This document shows, piece by piece, positions 33,966 through 46,260 of a DNA stretch of 64,000 bases. The first letter of the stretch is position 1; every line of letters starts with the position of its first letter. Position numbers and translations under genes: made by a program. The stretch lies in contig NC_134830.1 in the NCBI RefSeq assembly GCF_004210375.1, positions 70,224,326-70,288,325 of the forward strand, read 5' to 3'. The DNA is from Tachypleus tridentatus. Lineage: Eukaryota > Arthropoda > Merostomata > Xiphosura > Limulidae. The notes under the pieces are model-generated. The model worked only from the letters and a program-made list of their open reading frames with translations, searched no databases and had not been told where the DNA came from.

Positions 33966-34074
33966 GCGCCATAGCTGTATGTCTGCAGACTTACAATGCT
34001 GAAAATCGGGTTTCCATACTCATGGCAGAGAGAAAACAACAAGTTTATTGTGTAGTTTTGTTCTTAACTTCAAA
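33966..34074 (+). mobile_element. SINE family B copy
   Basis: AGCGCCATAGCTGTATGTCT, GCAGACTTACAATGCTGAAA, ATCGGGTTTCCATACTCATG, TTTATTGTGTAGTTTTGTTC in plus orientation. Confidence 0.75.
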
Positions 34075-35962
34075 CAATCTCAACCAGAACAACCAATCAG
34101 CAGCATAAGGGCTTTCTTTGTTCGACTTTTAGAGGCGAATAATGAAGTTAGATGCTACAGTTAAGATGTCCTTTCAATGTTGAAAGAGCAGAGGATGTAG
34201 ACAGGGTATGATACCATAAGGAATTACGTTTTAGCCATACCAAAATAATTCTAGTGTCATTTTGTGTCACAAAGTAATGTTAGAAGGAGAACAACATTTA
34301 CCGAGTTTACACTTTGCTTTAACGTCTCTTCATATCAGATCACTTGAACATTATTTTGTTGAGATTCTATTAAATGCTTAATAACTAAACTAAGCAATTT
34401 AAAAACAATCCTCTGCAGTATTTATGTTCTTGTTCAGAAGTGTCATTAGTTCATAATCTTAAATCTTTATTGTCGTTTTTTTTTCTACTTTAAGTTAAAC
34501 TGTAAGATAATTATGAACGTAAGTAGTGATGTAAGTTTTTTAAATTATTTACCTAATTCAAAACATTTAGCACAATAAAAAATACTGAATTGGGAAATTA
34601 ATTTAAGTTCATTTCTTAGAACTATAGCTAACGCTTAAGTGTTTAGATAAATAATAAGTATTGCAACGGACAAGTAAAAAATTGCTACTGAAGAAAACTC
34701 AAATGACTCGGGGTAGTTTGATGTTTCTGATTCCAAAAATATAGTCAGAATTCGTCCATCGCCCCTGGATTTTGAGTTATTGTAATATTTTAGTATTTTA
34801 TCATCACTATATGAAATACCATGCAATCAACTCAGTATAAGTGATTTATGCTGTGAATTAGGTTTACGAGAACAGCTTAATAGGTAAAAGGCATTCACTT
34901 TTGATAACTTCAAACGTTGACTATATTTTATTGGTAAAATTCCAAATATATTGTTCATATTTCTACTATTTGTTCTTAATATAGTTGTGACAAATTACAC
35001 CTATTTTGCTTCATTTTCACTCTCAACCACTCTGCCTAGGAATCACGAAACCCTCAAGTGCTAAGTTTGGTAAAACATTCGAGAAGTTTCATGACCTAGC
35101 ATGGATGGAGTCAGACGCCTCTCTTTCTCAGTTGCCTCTCACTCACTCAGTTGGTCACGTCGTCTGTCTTCGCGCACAGTCAGAATAAAGTCCAGACTTC
35201 GCCCTTGCATCATATAAGCGGTATAATAAAATTTTACAAAACTTTGTGTGTGTGTTTTTTTTATCCTTTAAACTCCAGTTCTGTAAAAATACTTTATTTT
35301 ATAATTATTTTTTAGAAAGTTATTTGAAATACCGGCTGCCTTAATTTCAAGTAAACTATGAAAGTGTAGAAATCACTCTCACAGTTCGTGCTACATTTGC
35401 AAAAAAATATATTACAGTTTCACGAAGTCAAAACATCACATACAAGGTAAAGGTATCTTACAGCCACAATTGTGAATGTAAAATTGGTGATCGAGACGAA
35501 TATTTGGCTTTAGATGCGTGTTGTAAAGTTTGAACACCTGACTTGATACAGTGGCTGCATAAGAAGAGAGAAAGTACACCATCGACAACTTCCATGATGT
35601 GATGTGAGTCACACAATCATCTATTTGAGTGTTACTTATGCATGACTAATTTTTCTGGATATTCGCCATAAAAGTCTTGCTTCTTATTACAGCATGTAAA
35701 ATACTTTGCGTTTTTGTATACACGTTGATGGATTAATGTAAAAATTAGGTACTGAACACCATCCTTTTATCGACTCATATAAAGTTAGTTTGAAAGCTGT
35801 ACTTTTGTTACAATTAGAACAAAAGTCATTGATTCCTATTGATCATGCTGTGAACAAAGACACTTACCAAAGCCTGCAGATTATATATTCTTAAATACAA
35901 TTTTCAATGAATAAATAAAGTTATTAACAAAACAGTTGTTATTTTTTCGATATATAAGAATA
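34075..35962. other. Mostly AT-rich interval with one less AT-rich patch
   Basis: No gene can be supported. A patch at about 35000-35220 is clearly less AT-rich than its surroundings and holds a 60-codon plus-strand ORF without a known domain. See findings. Confidence 0.4.
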
Positions 35963-36080
35963 GCCTCCCCCCAGTGGTACAGCGGTATTCTGCAAACTTA
36001 TACCACCAGAAATCGAGTTTCGATACCAGTTTGGGGTAGAGCAGAACTCGCCCTTTGTGTAGCCATGCGCTTAATAACAA
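35963..36080 (+). mobile_element. SINE family B copy
   Basis: CCTCCCCCCAGTGGTACAGC, ATCGAGTTTCGATACCAGTT, GAGCAGAACTCGCCCTTTGT, GTAGCCATGCGCTTAATAAC, then a CAACAACA tail. Confidence 0.8.
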
Positions 36081-37985
36081 CAACAGTAAACGAAGATTTT
36101 AAATAAATCTATTATGACTCGAAAACTAGCGATAATTTATAATTTTCAACGTGAATTTTTAGAATTAAATTACACAAAAACAGCTGCATTTTTGAGTAGT
36201 ATAATTTCGAAAGTACTTATTGCCTTTCAGGCACATTTGACAATGAAACACAAAGATATGAGTTACAGAGTAAGAATGTTTTAATAGCGAATTACATGCT
36301 TTATTTAGTATTAAAAACTAAGAAAAAGACATTTAAAACTACTTTTACTCTATTCTTACACAAGAATACTGACTGTTTGACGCAGTCAAAATGTTCTACA
36401 TCTGAAATGGTTCATCTCGCCTCTCAGTTATTTTTAACTGCGGTTATACTCTATAACTAACTTACTTTTGAAGTAAAACTCCCTGTACAATAGAAACTTG
36501 TGGAGATATATAAACAAAATATCCTGCAAATAACGCAAAATTAGTCCATTAGAAGGTTTTATAAAGATCTATGATCCAGAAAGGCATTTACCTTTAAAAC
36601 CTTCTTTAGCCTTTGACCTTGATCTACGTGATAAGTCTGTTTAATAACGATAGTTTTGATGGCTTGAGTGTGTAATAGAATCAAGGTGCAATTGTAGGTT
36701 CGAAATTTAATCATGACGACAATTGGCTTTGAAGTGTAATTAGTTGATAGATACAAGCCATTCTAAGAAGATATTATACTCGCTTTTGTTGTTTTATCTT
36801 TGGTGAATTATTAACATTACAAACAAATTACTGATCTGCATTGAGAATGAACTCATAAACTCGATCTAGGTCTAATCATTTGGGATGGTGCGCAGTAGCT
36901 CCGCTCCGATCTTTGTAATTAGATAAAACTTATATTTTAACAACTCGTGCATGAAATCGTAATGTTCCATGTATAATGGTGGCCTAGTGGCTTAGCTTTT
37001 CATTCTTCTAGACTGTAACTTTTAAGTGTTCTTGATCAGACATTAAGCTAATAAAATTTACCTCTGTATCATTGGGAATATAGCATATCATGTTTTAAAA
37101 CTGATTTTAACATATAATAGCTTTTGTATTTTTACATTTTGGGATTCTCTTATCATTATTAATGTCTGACAAGAATAAATGTTTGAAGTGTTATACATAT
37201 CGGACTTAAATAACGTAGAACGATTAAACTTTATATGCTACTCCAGTACTGAGATATCTTACACTGAAATGAATTACCCCTTTGTTGAACAAGCGTTTGA
37301 CAACAATCGGTTAAATGTATTGTCATTGGACTCAGGCTTACAGGAAAGTAAATAAAGTTTTATAAATATATTGTATTTGAAATATGAATAAAACTAGTCT
37401 TATTTGTATTATAAATAAATATTCTTCCCAATTCATAGGGATTTTAACTAGAATATAATAGTTAGGTGAAGATAAATCCTTTCATGCAAATATTATTAGG
37501 ACTGTATTTTTAAATTTAAAGAGAACATACAATTAAAACCGCAATTGTAGTACTGAAAAAATAAAGTTTGATCCACATCTGTTTGCTCTAAAATTTCGTG
37601 AAACACAGAAATTATGAATTGGTATAAAATAGTCTCAAAAATCACAATAAAAATATACTTCAACATTTTAAATAATATGAAAAATTATAAATATAGAATG
37701 TCGCAGGAAAGCCCAATATTTAACAACTATTTCTTAAAAGATTTTTCTACTGGAGTTACTAACTTTCATCAAATACACATAGCTAAATGTAGCTTTTGCA
37801 AGTATTATTTATATAAGACAATTTATTATTCTTAACTTTGTTTAACAAAAAACTGGAGTTTATTATGAGACATTTGTATAAACGTAAATAACACCATGGC
37901 CTATATCTCCACAGTGTAATTTCACTATTAGAGCTTCGTAAGGAGTTATCGATATTCTACAAGTTGACTAATCCAGTTAAATGGA
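36081..37985. other. AT-rich interval, nothing recognised
   Basis: No gene or repeat family is seen. Confidence 0.45.
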
Positions 37986-37989
37986 TTAG

Positions 37990-38702
37990 TTAACTTTGTA
38001 ACGGATTTATTGTTATATAGTTATTTTAATATCGATGTTTGTTTCAGTTAAATATATATTTATAAATGCATGTAGCTTGTACTATTAAATGTGTATTGCG
38101 ATATTCCTGCATATTCACTAAATTTATAGATTCTCGAATGTAAGAATCAACAATAAAGGTGTTACGAAAGGACTATCATCTGTATTGTTGCCTTAGCTAA
38201 AATTTTTAGAAACTCTCCTTTCAAGCTTATGAAATAAGCTAACTCGACATGAAGAGTGTGTATATATTGTTGATTTGCTACAGTTGGTACATTTAAAATC
38301 TCCAAAGCTATAACAGTGATAACCGCTTATTAATCGGGAAACTACAGATATTTGACCAGGAATTTATAGATTTCAAGCATTACAAATGGTTTAACTGCAG
38401 CGAATTATATTTCTACGAAGATATTGTATAATTTTAGCTGTGAAAAAATCATGTGTGAAGAGCTACCTAGCTCCCTATTACGTGAATTGTACCCTGTAAC
38501 ACATTTACTGTTATACATTTATTTTAATATCTACGTTTGTTCCAGTTTGATTCATGTGACGCATATAATTTAATGTGTATTACGCAAGTCCCGCTTGTTC
38601 TAGAAATTTGTAAAAATCTTGAGAGTAAGAATCAACAATATATGTTTTACGAAAACTCTAGCGTATTTTCAAATATTGTTGAACTTTCGAGAATTTCTCC
38701 TA
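37990..38702 (+). repeat. Two diverged direct repeats about 490 bp apart
   Basis: Segment 37990-38225 (GTAACGGATTTATTGTTATA, TATTTTAATATCGATGTTTG, TGTAAGAATCAACAATAAAG) matches 38487-38702 (GTAACACATTTACTGTTATA, TATTTTAATATCTACGTTTG, AGTAAGAATCAACAATATAT). The inverted D-family block at 38287-38388 lies between them. They could be two units of a larger satellite or the ends of an old element. Confidence 0.6.
38287..38388 (-). repeat. Repeat family D, copy 3 (inverted)
   Basis: The complement of AACTACAGATATTTGACCAG, GAATTTATAGATTTCAAGCA, TTACAAATGG matches the D blocks at 8356 and 21398. It also extends further (AGCGGTTATCACTGTTATAG). Confidence 0.6.
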
Positions 38703-38793
38703 ATAAGTAAATAAATGCAAACCATCACAAACGCCGAGAGACAGTAAGAGAATATTGTTTGGTTTCTACAAACAGTATACTATGAGCCACGAA

Positions 38794-39133
38794 GGCCTGG
38801 CATGGTCAGATGATTAGGGAATTCGACTTGTAATCTGAAGGTCACGGTTCGAATACCCGTCCCAACAAACATGTTCGCCCTTTCAATTGTAGAAATGTTA
38901 TAATGTGACGGTCGATCCCACTATCCATTGTTAAAGAGTAGTCCAAGAGTTAGCCGTGGGGGCATTATAATATTATGGTCAATCCCACTATTCGTTGGTA
39001 AAAGAGTGCTTAAGAGCTGGCAGTGGGTGGTGATGACTAGCTGTCTTCTCTCTAGTCTTTCAGTGCCAAATTAAGGACGGCTAGCACAGATAGCCCTCGT
39101 GAAACTTTGCGCGAATTTCAAAAACAAACAAAC
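38794..39133 (+). mobile_element. SINE family A copy with internal duplication
   Basis: Plus-strand copy about 65 bp longer than the others. The segment that normally reads GGGGGCGTTATAATGTGACG, GTCAATCCCACTATTCG, GTAAAAGAGTAGCCCAAGAG occurs twice in a row (about 38885-38952 and 38953-39020). The second version starts GCCGTGGGGGCATTATAATA. Confidence 0.88.
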
Positions 39134-41764
39134 AATGTAAGTGCTATTGAGCTATTTTATAAAGTTGTACTTTGCTACATTTTCAACAGTTTTCCGTTTT
39201 TTGTTTTGTTTCATTATATTACAAACAAAGTATTTTTGTCACTCAGATGTTGTCTTTTGTTTTTCTACTTTCAAACTTCATTTCACAAAGGATCTTGCAA
39301 AATCCTGTCATGAGTTGAATACACTGCTTTGGAGCTAATATGCAAAGTAAAAGATTTGTGATGTGTTAGTTTTGTGACCAAGCTTGGTGTAAGCTTTGGA
39401 GATTTTATTGTATTTTTTAAAAAACTAGTTCTTTGTTTATATTATCTGTTGTTGTTTTGTTCAATAGTTGTTCCATTTGTAATGCGATTGCTAAGTTTAT
39501 TCGAATTTTCTTACTACAATCAACATTTGTTCGAAATAGTGATATGACTACAACTGCCTTGACTTACTTCGCTAATACTGATGCCTCCTTGGGATAAAAT
39601 AATGACAATGAAACAGTTATTCCAGGAGATAAAGAATTCTTTAGGGAAAATTTTAGTTAAACGCTCAGTTAATTTTCTTTACAGACGCTAGTTATTCTAG
39701 CATTAGGTCAGCACTTTTCAATTTTAAGGAATATATAAGAGCTGATGATAACGTATATGAATCATTACATTTCTCACTAAATATCTGGTGTACTATCAAG
39801 AAAGACCTGTCAACCACAGTAACTGTATCTCAAAACTAATGTTGGTGATTCTGTCAGTTGGAAAGACATCGAATTTATCATGCCTTTTAATTGGCTTATT
39901 AACTTTCAAGACCAGAAATTATGATACATATATAGTTAATCTTGTCGATGTTTAAATTTGAGATAGAACAATAATACATTTTTGTATGGTTATATAAAGT
40001 TATATCCAGGAAACATATTAATAAGTGTCTATTCCATTTGTATCTAGCCTAGTTCATAAACGGATAGACTAAAGCATATAAATATCGAAATTTTATTCAG
40101 ATATTATAATAGACGCTCTAGCATCTAAGAAGAGAGAAATTAATAATCTGTAACTTGGATGATTTAAAAATGTAAAGCTCACTGGAAAACTCAGATCCCC
40201 AGTGGCTACAATGTAATGAGAAAAAAAAATAATTTGGAGTTTATTACACTTCGTACGATATCAAGGATTTCAGACAATTTCAAGTATAAATATCGCATAA
40301 TGTTACTTGATTTCTGCAAGGTTACAGATTAAAGGACCCAATATGTGAAAGAAATAGGTTTTGTGTTTTACAGTTGTGAAATGAAACAGTCGTGACTGGG
40401 AGTTAAAGCAGATATACAAACAAAGACTTTATTGGCAAAGAAAACTGAAGAATGAATGATAGATTGGGTGACCGTGGAATTGTAATAATAGCATGTTGTG
40501 TTAAGTTAGATAAAATCTTGAATGTTAATAAAAATAGTTAAAAACAAAAAGTCTATTAACAATAAACTAAAAAAATGATATACATACTTGGCCAAGATGA
40601 TAAATTTTTGCAAAAAACTAAAAGAATATTTTGGGTCTTCCAAGACAAAAATGAATCTGTTTGAGAACACCAAAACTAAATGTACAATTAACATTCTATC
40701 TGTAACACATTAATCAAAAACTGAATCACCAAAACCCGAAAATATTTCTGCTCCGTATAACAGCCAGAGAAATATCTTTCATACACAAAGTGAAGTTGGA
40801 CATAATATAAGTATCCTGTGAAATAATAAATAATTTATTTGATCAAACCCTGCTACATAAAGTAACATCTGGGACTGAATTTACGAACACGAACAGATTT
40901 AAGATATTCAAGTGAGACCTTAGAATATTTTTCCATCTATAGATATTAGAATATATATACATGATAAAGATATTTTCGCACCATAGATTTGCTCTATCAA
41001 TGTCACATATAGCTAGAAAAAATTCATAAACCATAGTAGAACTAGCTTGTATCTAACGTCTATAAGAAAAAAAGAGCTGGAGGTTCTAAAAATGACAGAA
41101 TACAGTCTACAAATTTCCTACTTTCAAGACTCACTTCTTCTGAGCAGGATTAAGAAAATCAATTAGCAAATTACATAAGTTTTTTTCATATTTGATGTAA
41201 ACAACGTAAATAACAGTCATAGACAAAAAGCTATACCAACGTTCAGTTGACGTTGTAACAAAAAAATGACAGTTGGCCTATTAGATCCTTACCAATGTCA
41301 TTTTGATCTAATAACTACAAACTAGGATTCTTGTTAGATTGAAACATGTAGGTTTTACAGAGAACTGACTGTATTATGTGAAAATTATTTTGAATATTCA
41401 ACTCAACAGTTGCGTGAAATATATAGCCGATATAAAGTTCGATAAACAGCATATTAGAACAATATTTTAACATTGTTTGGTAGTATAATGCGACCAAAAA
41501 GATATGTAACAGCTCTTTCCGATGCAAAATATTCATATACTTAGATCATAAATATGTATTCAGATCAGGAATTTAGAATTTCCAAAGTGGAAACACCTTT
41601 TATACATTGAAAAATGGATGAATATAGATCAAATTGAGGCATCAGGACCATCTAAAAAAGAGTATTAAAACGAATGGTACTTTGGCTGTAATAAGCAAAT
41701 CGTGGAGTTTTATATTAGATAAGAAACCATAAACACAAACTAGTTAGTTAAATTCTTGTCATTA
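39134..41764. other. Long AT-rich interval, nothing recognised
   Basis: About 2.6 kb without recognisable genes or repeats. The two overlapping plus-strand ORFs at 39107-39338 partly start in the SINE tail and are not credible genes. Confidence 0.45.
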
Positions 41765-42000
41765 CTTTTAAGGCATACAGGGCCAATGCGTTTGAATTCA
41801 GTTTTGAAGTGGTTCAAGCGAATGAGAATGATGATCTATACCCTCTCCCTGAACGAGATGCCAGTCAGGTTAACAACCATTTAACAGCTGGTATTCACCA
41901 TGCAGCTGGAAAGACTGTCAAAAGTGGGGTCAAGTGTCTTCCTTAAAGACACAACAGTATGACGAAGGCCAGCCTCAGTCTGAGAAGCAAGTTAGTCAAG
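41765..42000 (+). repeat. Candidate old SINE-like block
   Basis: The segment is less AT-rich than its surroundings and contains GGGGTCAAGTGTCTTCCTTA, then AAGACACAACAGTATGACG. It resembles the AAGTGTCTTGCCCAAGGACACAAC core (read in two parts) that I recall from repeats in marine invertebrates. I recognise no coding sequence. Confidence 0.3.
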
Positions 42001-42885
42001 CAATTTCTTATGTCCCAAGAAACAGTACACATAAAACTTAAGCAACTAAAATCTCTCGAATACAAGTTTATTTTTTAAAATATTCGTTCAGCCATCCCAT
42101 ACGTCAACCAGTAAAGTCACCGAATGAACTACCTAGGGTTTCTGTGCGGTCGAATTGTTCACACGAACGCTGAGAAACTGTCATCCTTGCCCATGATATG
42201 AATTCGAGAATACAAACAAGAAGAAGAGATGTTAGACAAGACAGCCTTATGGAACCTTTTGCAACGAAAACTACGCTATAATGCTATGGTCAAGATAGAG
42301 GGTCGACAGATAGATAATGACAGAGCTGGCAAAATGGACAGTAATGGAGAAGAGAGACTCAAAGATAATTTAATATAACATACGTAATCTCTGTTTATGA
42401 TTGTACTATCAAACAAAGTTCATTTGGCTGAATACCAATTGATTATCATAACATTTAATTGAGTCACATACAAAAGTATCTGAGGTGCCATCTTAGAAAC
42501 TTAGGTTCTAACGATAGTCTGTTATCATCAGTTACGAGATGAAATTCTGTCATATTTCATCCCAAATGTAATGAGCCAAAAAACAACAACAAACAAACGG
42601 GTAAATCAAGAGATAAAATACATGTATTGTCCATATCCGTAGATAAAATAATGAATACTATTAATTTAGCCTAAAATGCTAACTAAGATAATAAAAGAGC
42701 TTAAAGATAAAAGATAGTCTGTTGTATGGTTAATGAACTCGAAGAAGGCTTATCACTAAACATCTTCATGAAAGAGGGGATGATGCAATTAGATCAATTT
42801 TTGTTTTGCGTCTTAAATATTTCAGATCAACGTTTTTAATCTACAAGAGCTGCTGTTCCCAGATAGTATCTCTCTTCTTCGCTGA
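42001..42885. other. AT-rich interval, nothing recognised
   Basis: No gene or repeat family is seen. Confidence 0.45.
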
Positions 42886-42965
42886 TGTCCTCCGCTGGTA
42901 CAGAGGTAAGTCCACGAATTTGCAGTCTAATCTAGCTTTGCTATGAGAAAACACACACACATATA
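42886..42965 (+). mobile_element. SINE family C copy with the middle deleted
   Basis: CCTCCGCTGGTACAGAGGTA, AGTCCACGAATTTGCAGTC is joined to AGCTTTGCTATGAGAAAACA and ACACACACAT. The B box and GATAGCCCGATG part are lost. Confidence 0.65.
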
Positions 42966-43004
42966 CTCGCACCAAGGTTACAAAAAATGGATCAGAAATA
43001 ATTA

Positions 43005-43282
43005 AGCCCGGCATGGTCAGGTGGTTAGGAAGCTCGACTCGTAATCTGAGAGTTTTGGGTTCGAATCCTTGTCACACCAAACATGCTCGCCCTTTCAGCC
43101 CAGTAGAGGCGTTATAATGTTATGGCCAATCCCACTATTCGTTGGTAAAAGAGTAGCCCAAGAGTTGGCGGTGGGTGGTGATGAGTAGCTGCCTTCACTT
43201 TAGTCATACACTACTAAATTAGGGACGGCTAGCGCAGATAGCCCTCGATAAGCTTTGCGCGAAAGTTAAAAACAAAAACAAG
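43005..43282 (+). mobile_element. SINE family A copy with long target-site duplication
   Basis: Full-length plus-strand copy (GCCCGGCATGGTCAGGTGG... to AAAACAAAAACAAG). Flanks at 42984-43004 and 43283-43303 form a 21-bp direct repeat with two mismatches (AAAATGGATCAG... and AAAATAGATCAG...). Confidence 0.95.
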
Positions 43283-43303
43283 AAAATAGATCAGCAATAA
43301 TTA

Positions 43304-43631
43304 GGACAAAAGTTTGATCTAATTGTATTTTCTAAAATATTTAAAAAATGTCTGATCTTAACAAAACTATTTGTTGCTATGCTTGCATATAGCCACTGTA
43401 GAACCTTCAATAAACACCTTGTGATCAAGGGAGAAATGAGTATAATGAAGAAATGAGTAATTGGTGAACATGCTTAGGACTAGAGTATAAGGGAAATATC
43501 AGACGTCTTTTGAGTGCATTTTACTCTTTAGGAAACATTTATCATTTTTGAACCACATGAGTGTACGTTGATGTGTCAATACATATGTATTTCACTTCAG
43601 ATAGGACTTGTAGGATGAGTTAAGAGAATAC
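43304..43631. other. AT-rich interval, nothing recognised
   Basis: Unique-looking sequence between the SINE and the 450-bp inverted-repeat element. Confidence 0.5.
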
Positions 43632-43637
43632 TTATTA

Positions 43638-44087
43638 CACTATGTAACACAAATTTTGTTCCTAGATAGTATGTGTTATTTCTTAATTGCTTGTGTTGTA
43701 AAAGTACAAAAAATGGCCATTATTTCCTTCAAACTTTGCTTTTGTAGATAATGAAATTTAGAAATTAACCAGTTTTTATATAAAAAAGGGGCAAATTTGC
43801 ACATTTACATTTACATAAGGCCCGAATAAAACAACATAGGAATCAAGATTTACATGCATTTATACTGAAGTTATACAAAAATGTTTAGAAGTGAGTAGTT
43901 TTTCAAGATTTGCGACTGTAATGTAAATCACTTTCACGTATCAGCCCCCAAATATATTCTCCCAGGTGACAAAGACAAAGTTTGGAGAGAAAAATAGGTC
44001 TTTTCCATTTACTTTAGGCATAAGCAATTGGGAAATAACACTTTCTGTCCAGGAACAAGAAAAAAGTAAAAAATTTGTTATATAGTG
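43638..44087 (-). mobile_element. 450-bp inverted-repeat element, internally deleted
   Basis: The left end starts CACTATGTAACACAAATTTT and the complement of the right end starts CACTATATAACAAATTTTTT. The two arms can be aligned over about 110 bp (43638-43745 and 43968-44087), sharing TTCCT.GA.AG, GTGTTATTTC..AATTGCTT and TCAAACTTTG/CCAAACTTTG. It is flanked by TTATTA on both sides (43632-43637 and 44088-44093). Positions 43638-43967 match 46009-46338, including the last codons of the uncharacterised gene (IWGLIRESDLHYSRKS on the minus strand). Positions 43968-44030 match 47605-47665. It is therefore a deletion derivative that kept both ends of the larger copy and lost almost the whole coding region. 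Confidence 0.85.
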
Positions 44088-44093
44088 TTATTA

Positions 44094-45512
44094 GCTAAAG
44101 TCCATCTCCCGTGTCGTAGACTTGAACTTTAGGTACACATTCCTGCCATTTTAACGACCAAATCGACTGGACTAGTATGAAGATCACTGACCAGAAATCC
44201 AACACCACAAAATACAAAGATACCATGGCGAATAAACTGAACCACTGTGCCTCCTAAACACACAGAATTAAACTCTAGATAAAGTCCAGTTCATTATGTC
44301 TGAGCTAACATCACCTTTAGCGCAAAATAAAACATTGATTGCAAAAAATCGTTTACCTTAACTTAATATAAATACATTCATGCAACAGTATCAGTTATAA
44401 GCATCAACAGATTTACTATCATGCACGTTTCTAAAGCGTATTTTCATGGGTAATTTTAAACTTAAATTATTGGTTACTGCTTTCATTAACACCGTATTTT
44501 GTTTACTTGCTTAATATGTTCCTGCAAAAGTTATTTTTTCACATTACTATTTTAACGAAAAAATATTTATAATCATATTTAATTATTATGTTAATTCTAC
44601 ATTAAAACATATTTAACATAAAATTTCAAGAACTGTTTTTTCTTGGAAAAAGTAATGAAAGTAATGAAAACCAGTTAACAGAAAAAAAACCCAACAAAAA
44701 CAAAGCAGTTGACATCACTTTAAATAAGAAAGATAACCATAATTTTATTTCAGGAATAAAAAGAGGAAATTCGTCTAGTGTCAATAAATTTAAAAAAACT
44801 GTCCAATAAATGTACCCATACAAACCGACACTAGGAGCAAATGCCACTAATAATTCATGTTAATTAATGAAAATAAACTTAATTTAAAATACAGTACACT
44901 TTTATTAATTATGGAACAACCTGTTAAAAGACGGACAAAACGTAATATTAACTTAAAATCCTGATTAACCGAAAAATGTGCCAAAACATTTTTATTCATT
45001 CAAAGCAATTGAAATATGGCATTTGAACAATAATGGATAGAGATAAATGATGTGATTTCTCTTCGTTTAATAACTTCTTAGAACAAATTCGTCTTCTAAA
45101 TGAGTTAATAACGAACATTTAACTAAATACTGGGTGTATACTGGAATTGAACATGTTATAACAACAAAAACTAAATGGCCGAATAAATTTTCCATATTTG
45201 CTCTTATAATATATGTATATAAGAAGAAGAATATTTTGAAAACAAATCTTGTAATTTTCTTTCTTTAGTTTAATGAATTGATAAATAACTGAGCTCTTAC
45301 AGCAAAATCTAAATTTCTGTGGGAAAATGTTGCATCCTTTGTCATAGGAGGTTAACTTAAGGCAGCGAAATAACAAAGTACAAGTTGTATGACATGTACG
45401 TTAAACTTGGTTTCCTCTTGTTTTTAGTGAAAGACCATTATAATATAAATCTGTAACATCACACTGATTTGATTCAAGACCTTAAATACTTTGTAAACAT
45501 GAAATAAAATAC
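44094..45512. other. AT-rich interval, nothing recognised
   Basis: No gene or repeat family is seen between the 450-bp element and the next SINE. Confidence 0.45.
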
Positions 45513-45523
45513 CTATCGTCAGA

Positions 45524-45803
45524 CTGGTTGGTTGTTGTTGTGGAATTTCGTGTAAAACTACACGAGAGCTACCTCCGCTAGCCGTCCCTAATTTAGCAGT
45601 GTAAGACTAGAGGAAAGGCAGCTAGACATCACCACTAACCGCCAAATCTTGGGCTACTCTTTCAACGAATAGTGGGATTGGCTATCACATTATAACGCCT
45701 CAACTGGGCTGAAAGGGCGAACATGTTTGGTGTGACGGGGATTCAAACCTGGAACCCTCAGATTACGAGTCGAGCTTCCTAGCTTCCTGGCCATGCCGGG
45801 CCT
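45524..45803 (-). mobile_element. SINE family A copy
   Basis: Full-length minus-strand copy (GTTGTTGTTGTGGAATTTCG... to TGGCCATGCCGGGCCT). It is flanked by a perfect 11-bp repeat CTATCGTCAGA (45513-45523 and 45804-45814). Confidence 0.96.
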
Positions 45804-46260
45804 CTATCGTCAGAAGATGACGATGGAAATATATTTGCGGGAAAGATGCGCTCTGCTACAACTAATAATAAACAAAGACTGATAATTTTAATTAATCATT
45901 AATCTGATATAGCAACCAAGACTGCAAGTTAACTAAGTTAAAGAAAGTTGTCGACGTAAAAATGTCAAACAGAGAAAATAAAATTATCGAACGAGATCAA
46001 CTAAACTACATTGTGTGACACAAAATTTGTTCCTGGACAGTATGTGTTAGTTCTTAACTACTTATGTTGCAAAAATACAGGAAATGGCCATTATTCCCTT
46101 CAAACTTTGCTTTTGTTACCTGAATAATGACATTTAGAAATTAACTTATTCTCTATGTAAAAACGGACAAATTTGCCAATTTTCATTTACATAAGGTCTG
46201 AATAAAACGACATGTGAATCAAGATTTATATGTATTTATACTAAAGTTATACAAAAATTT

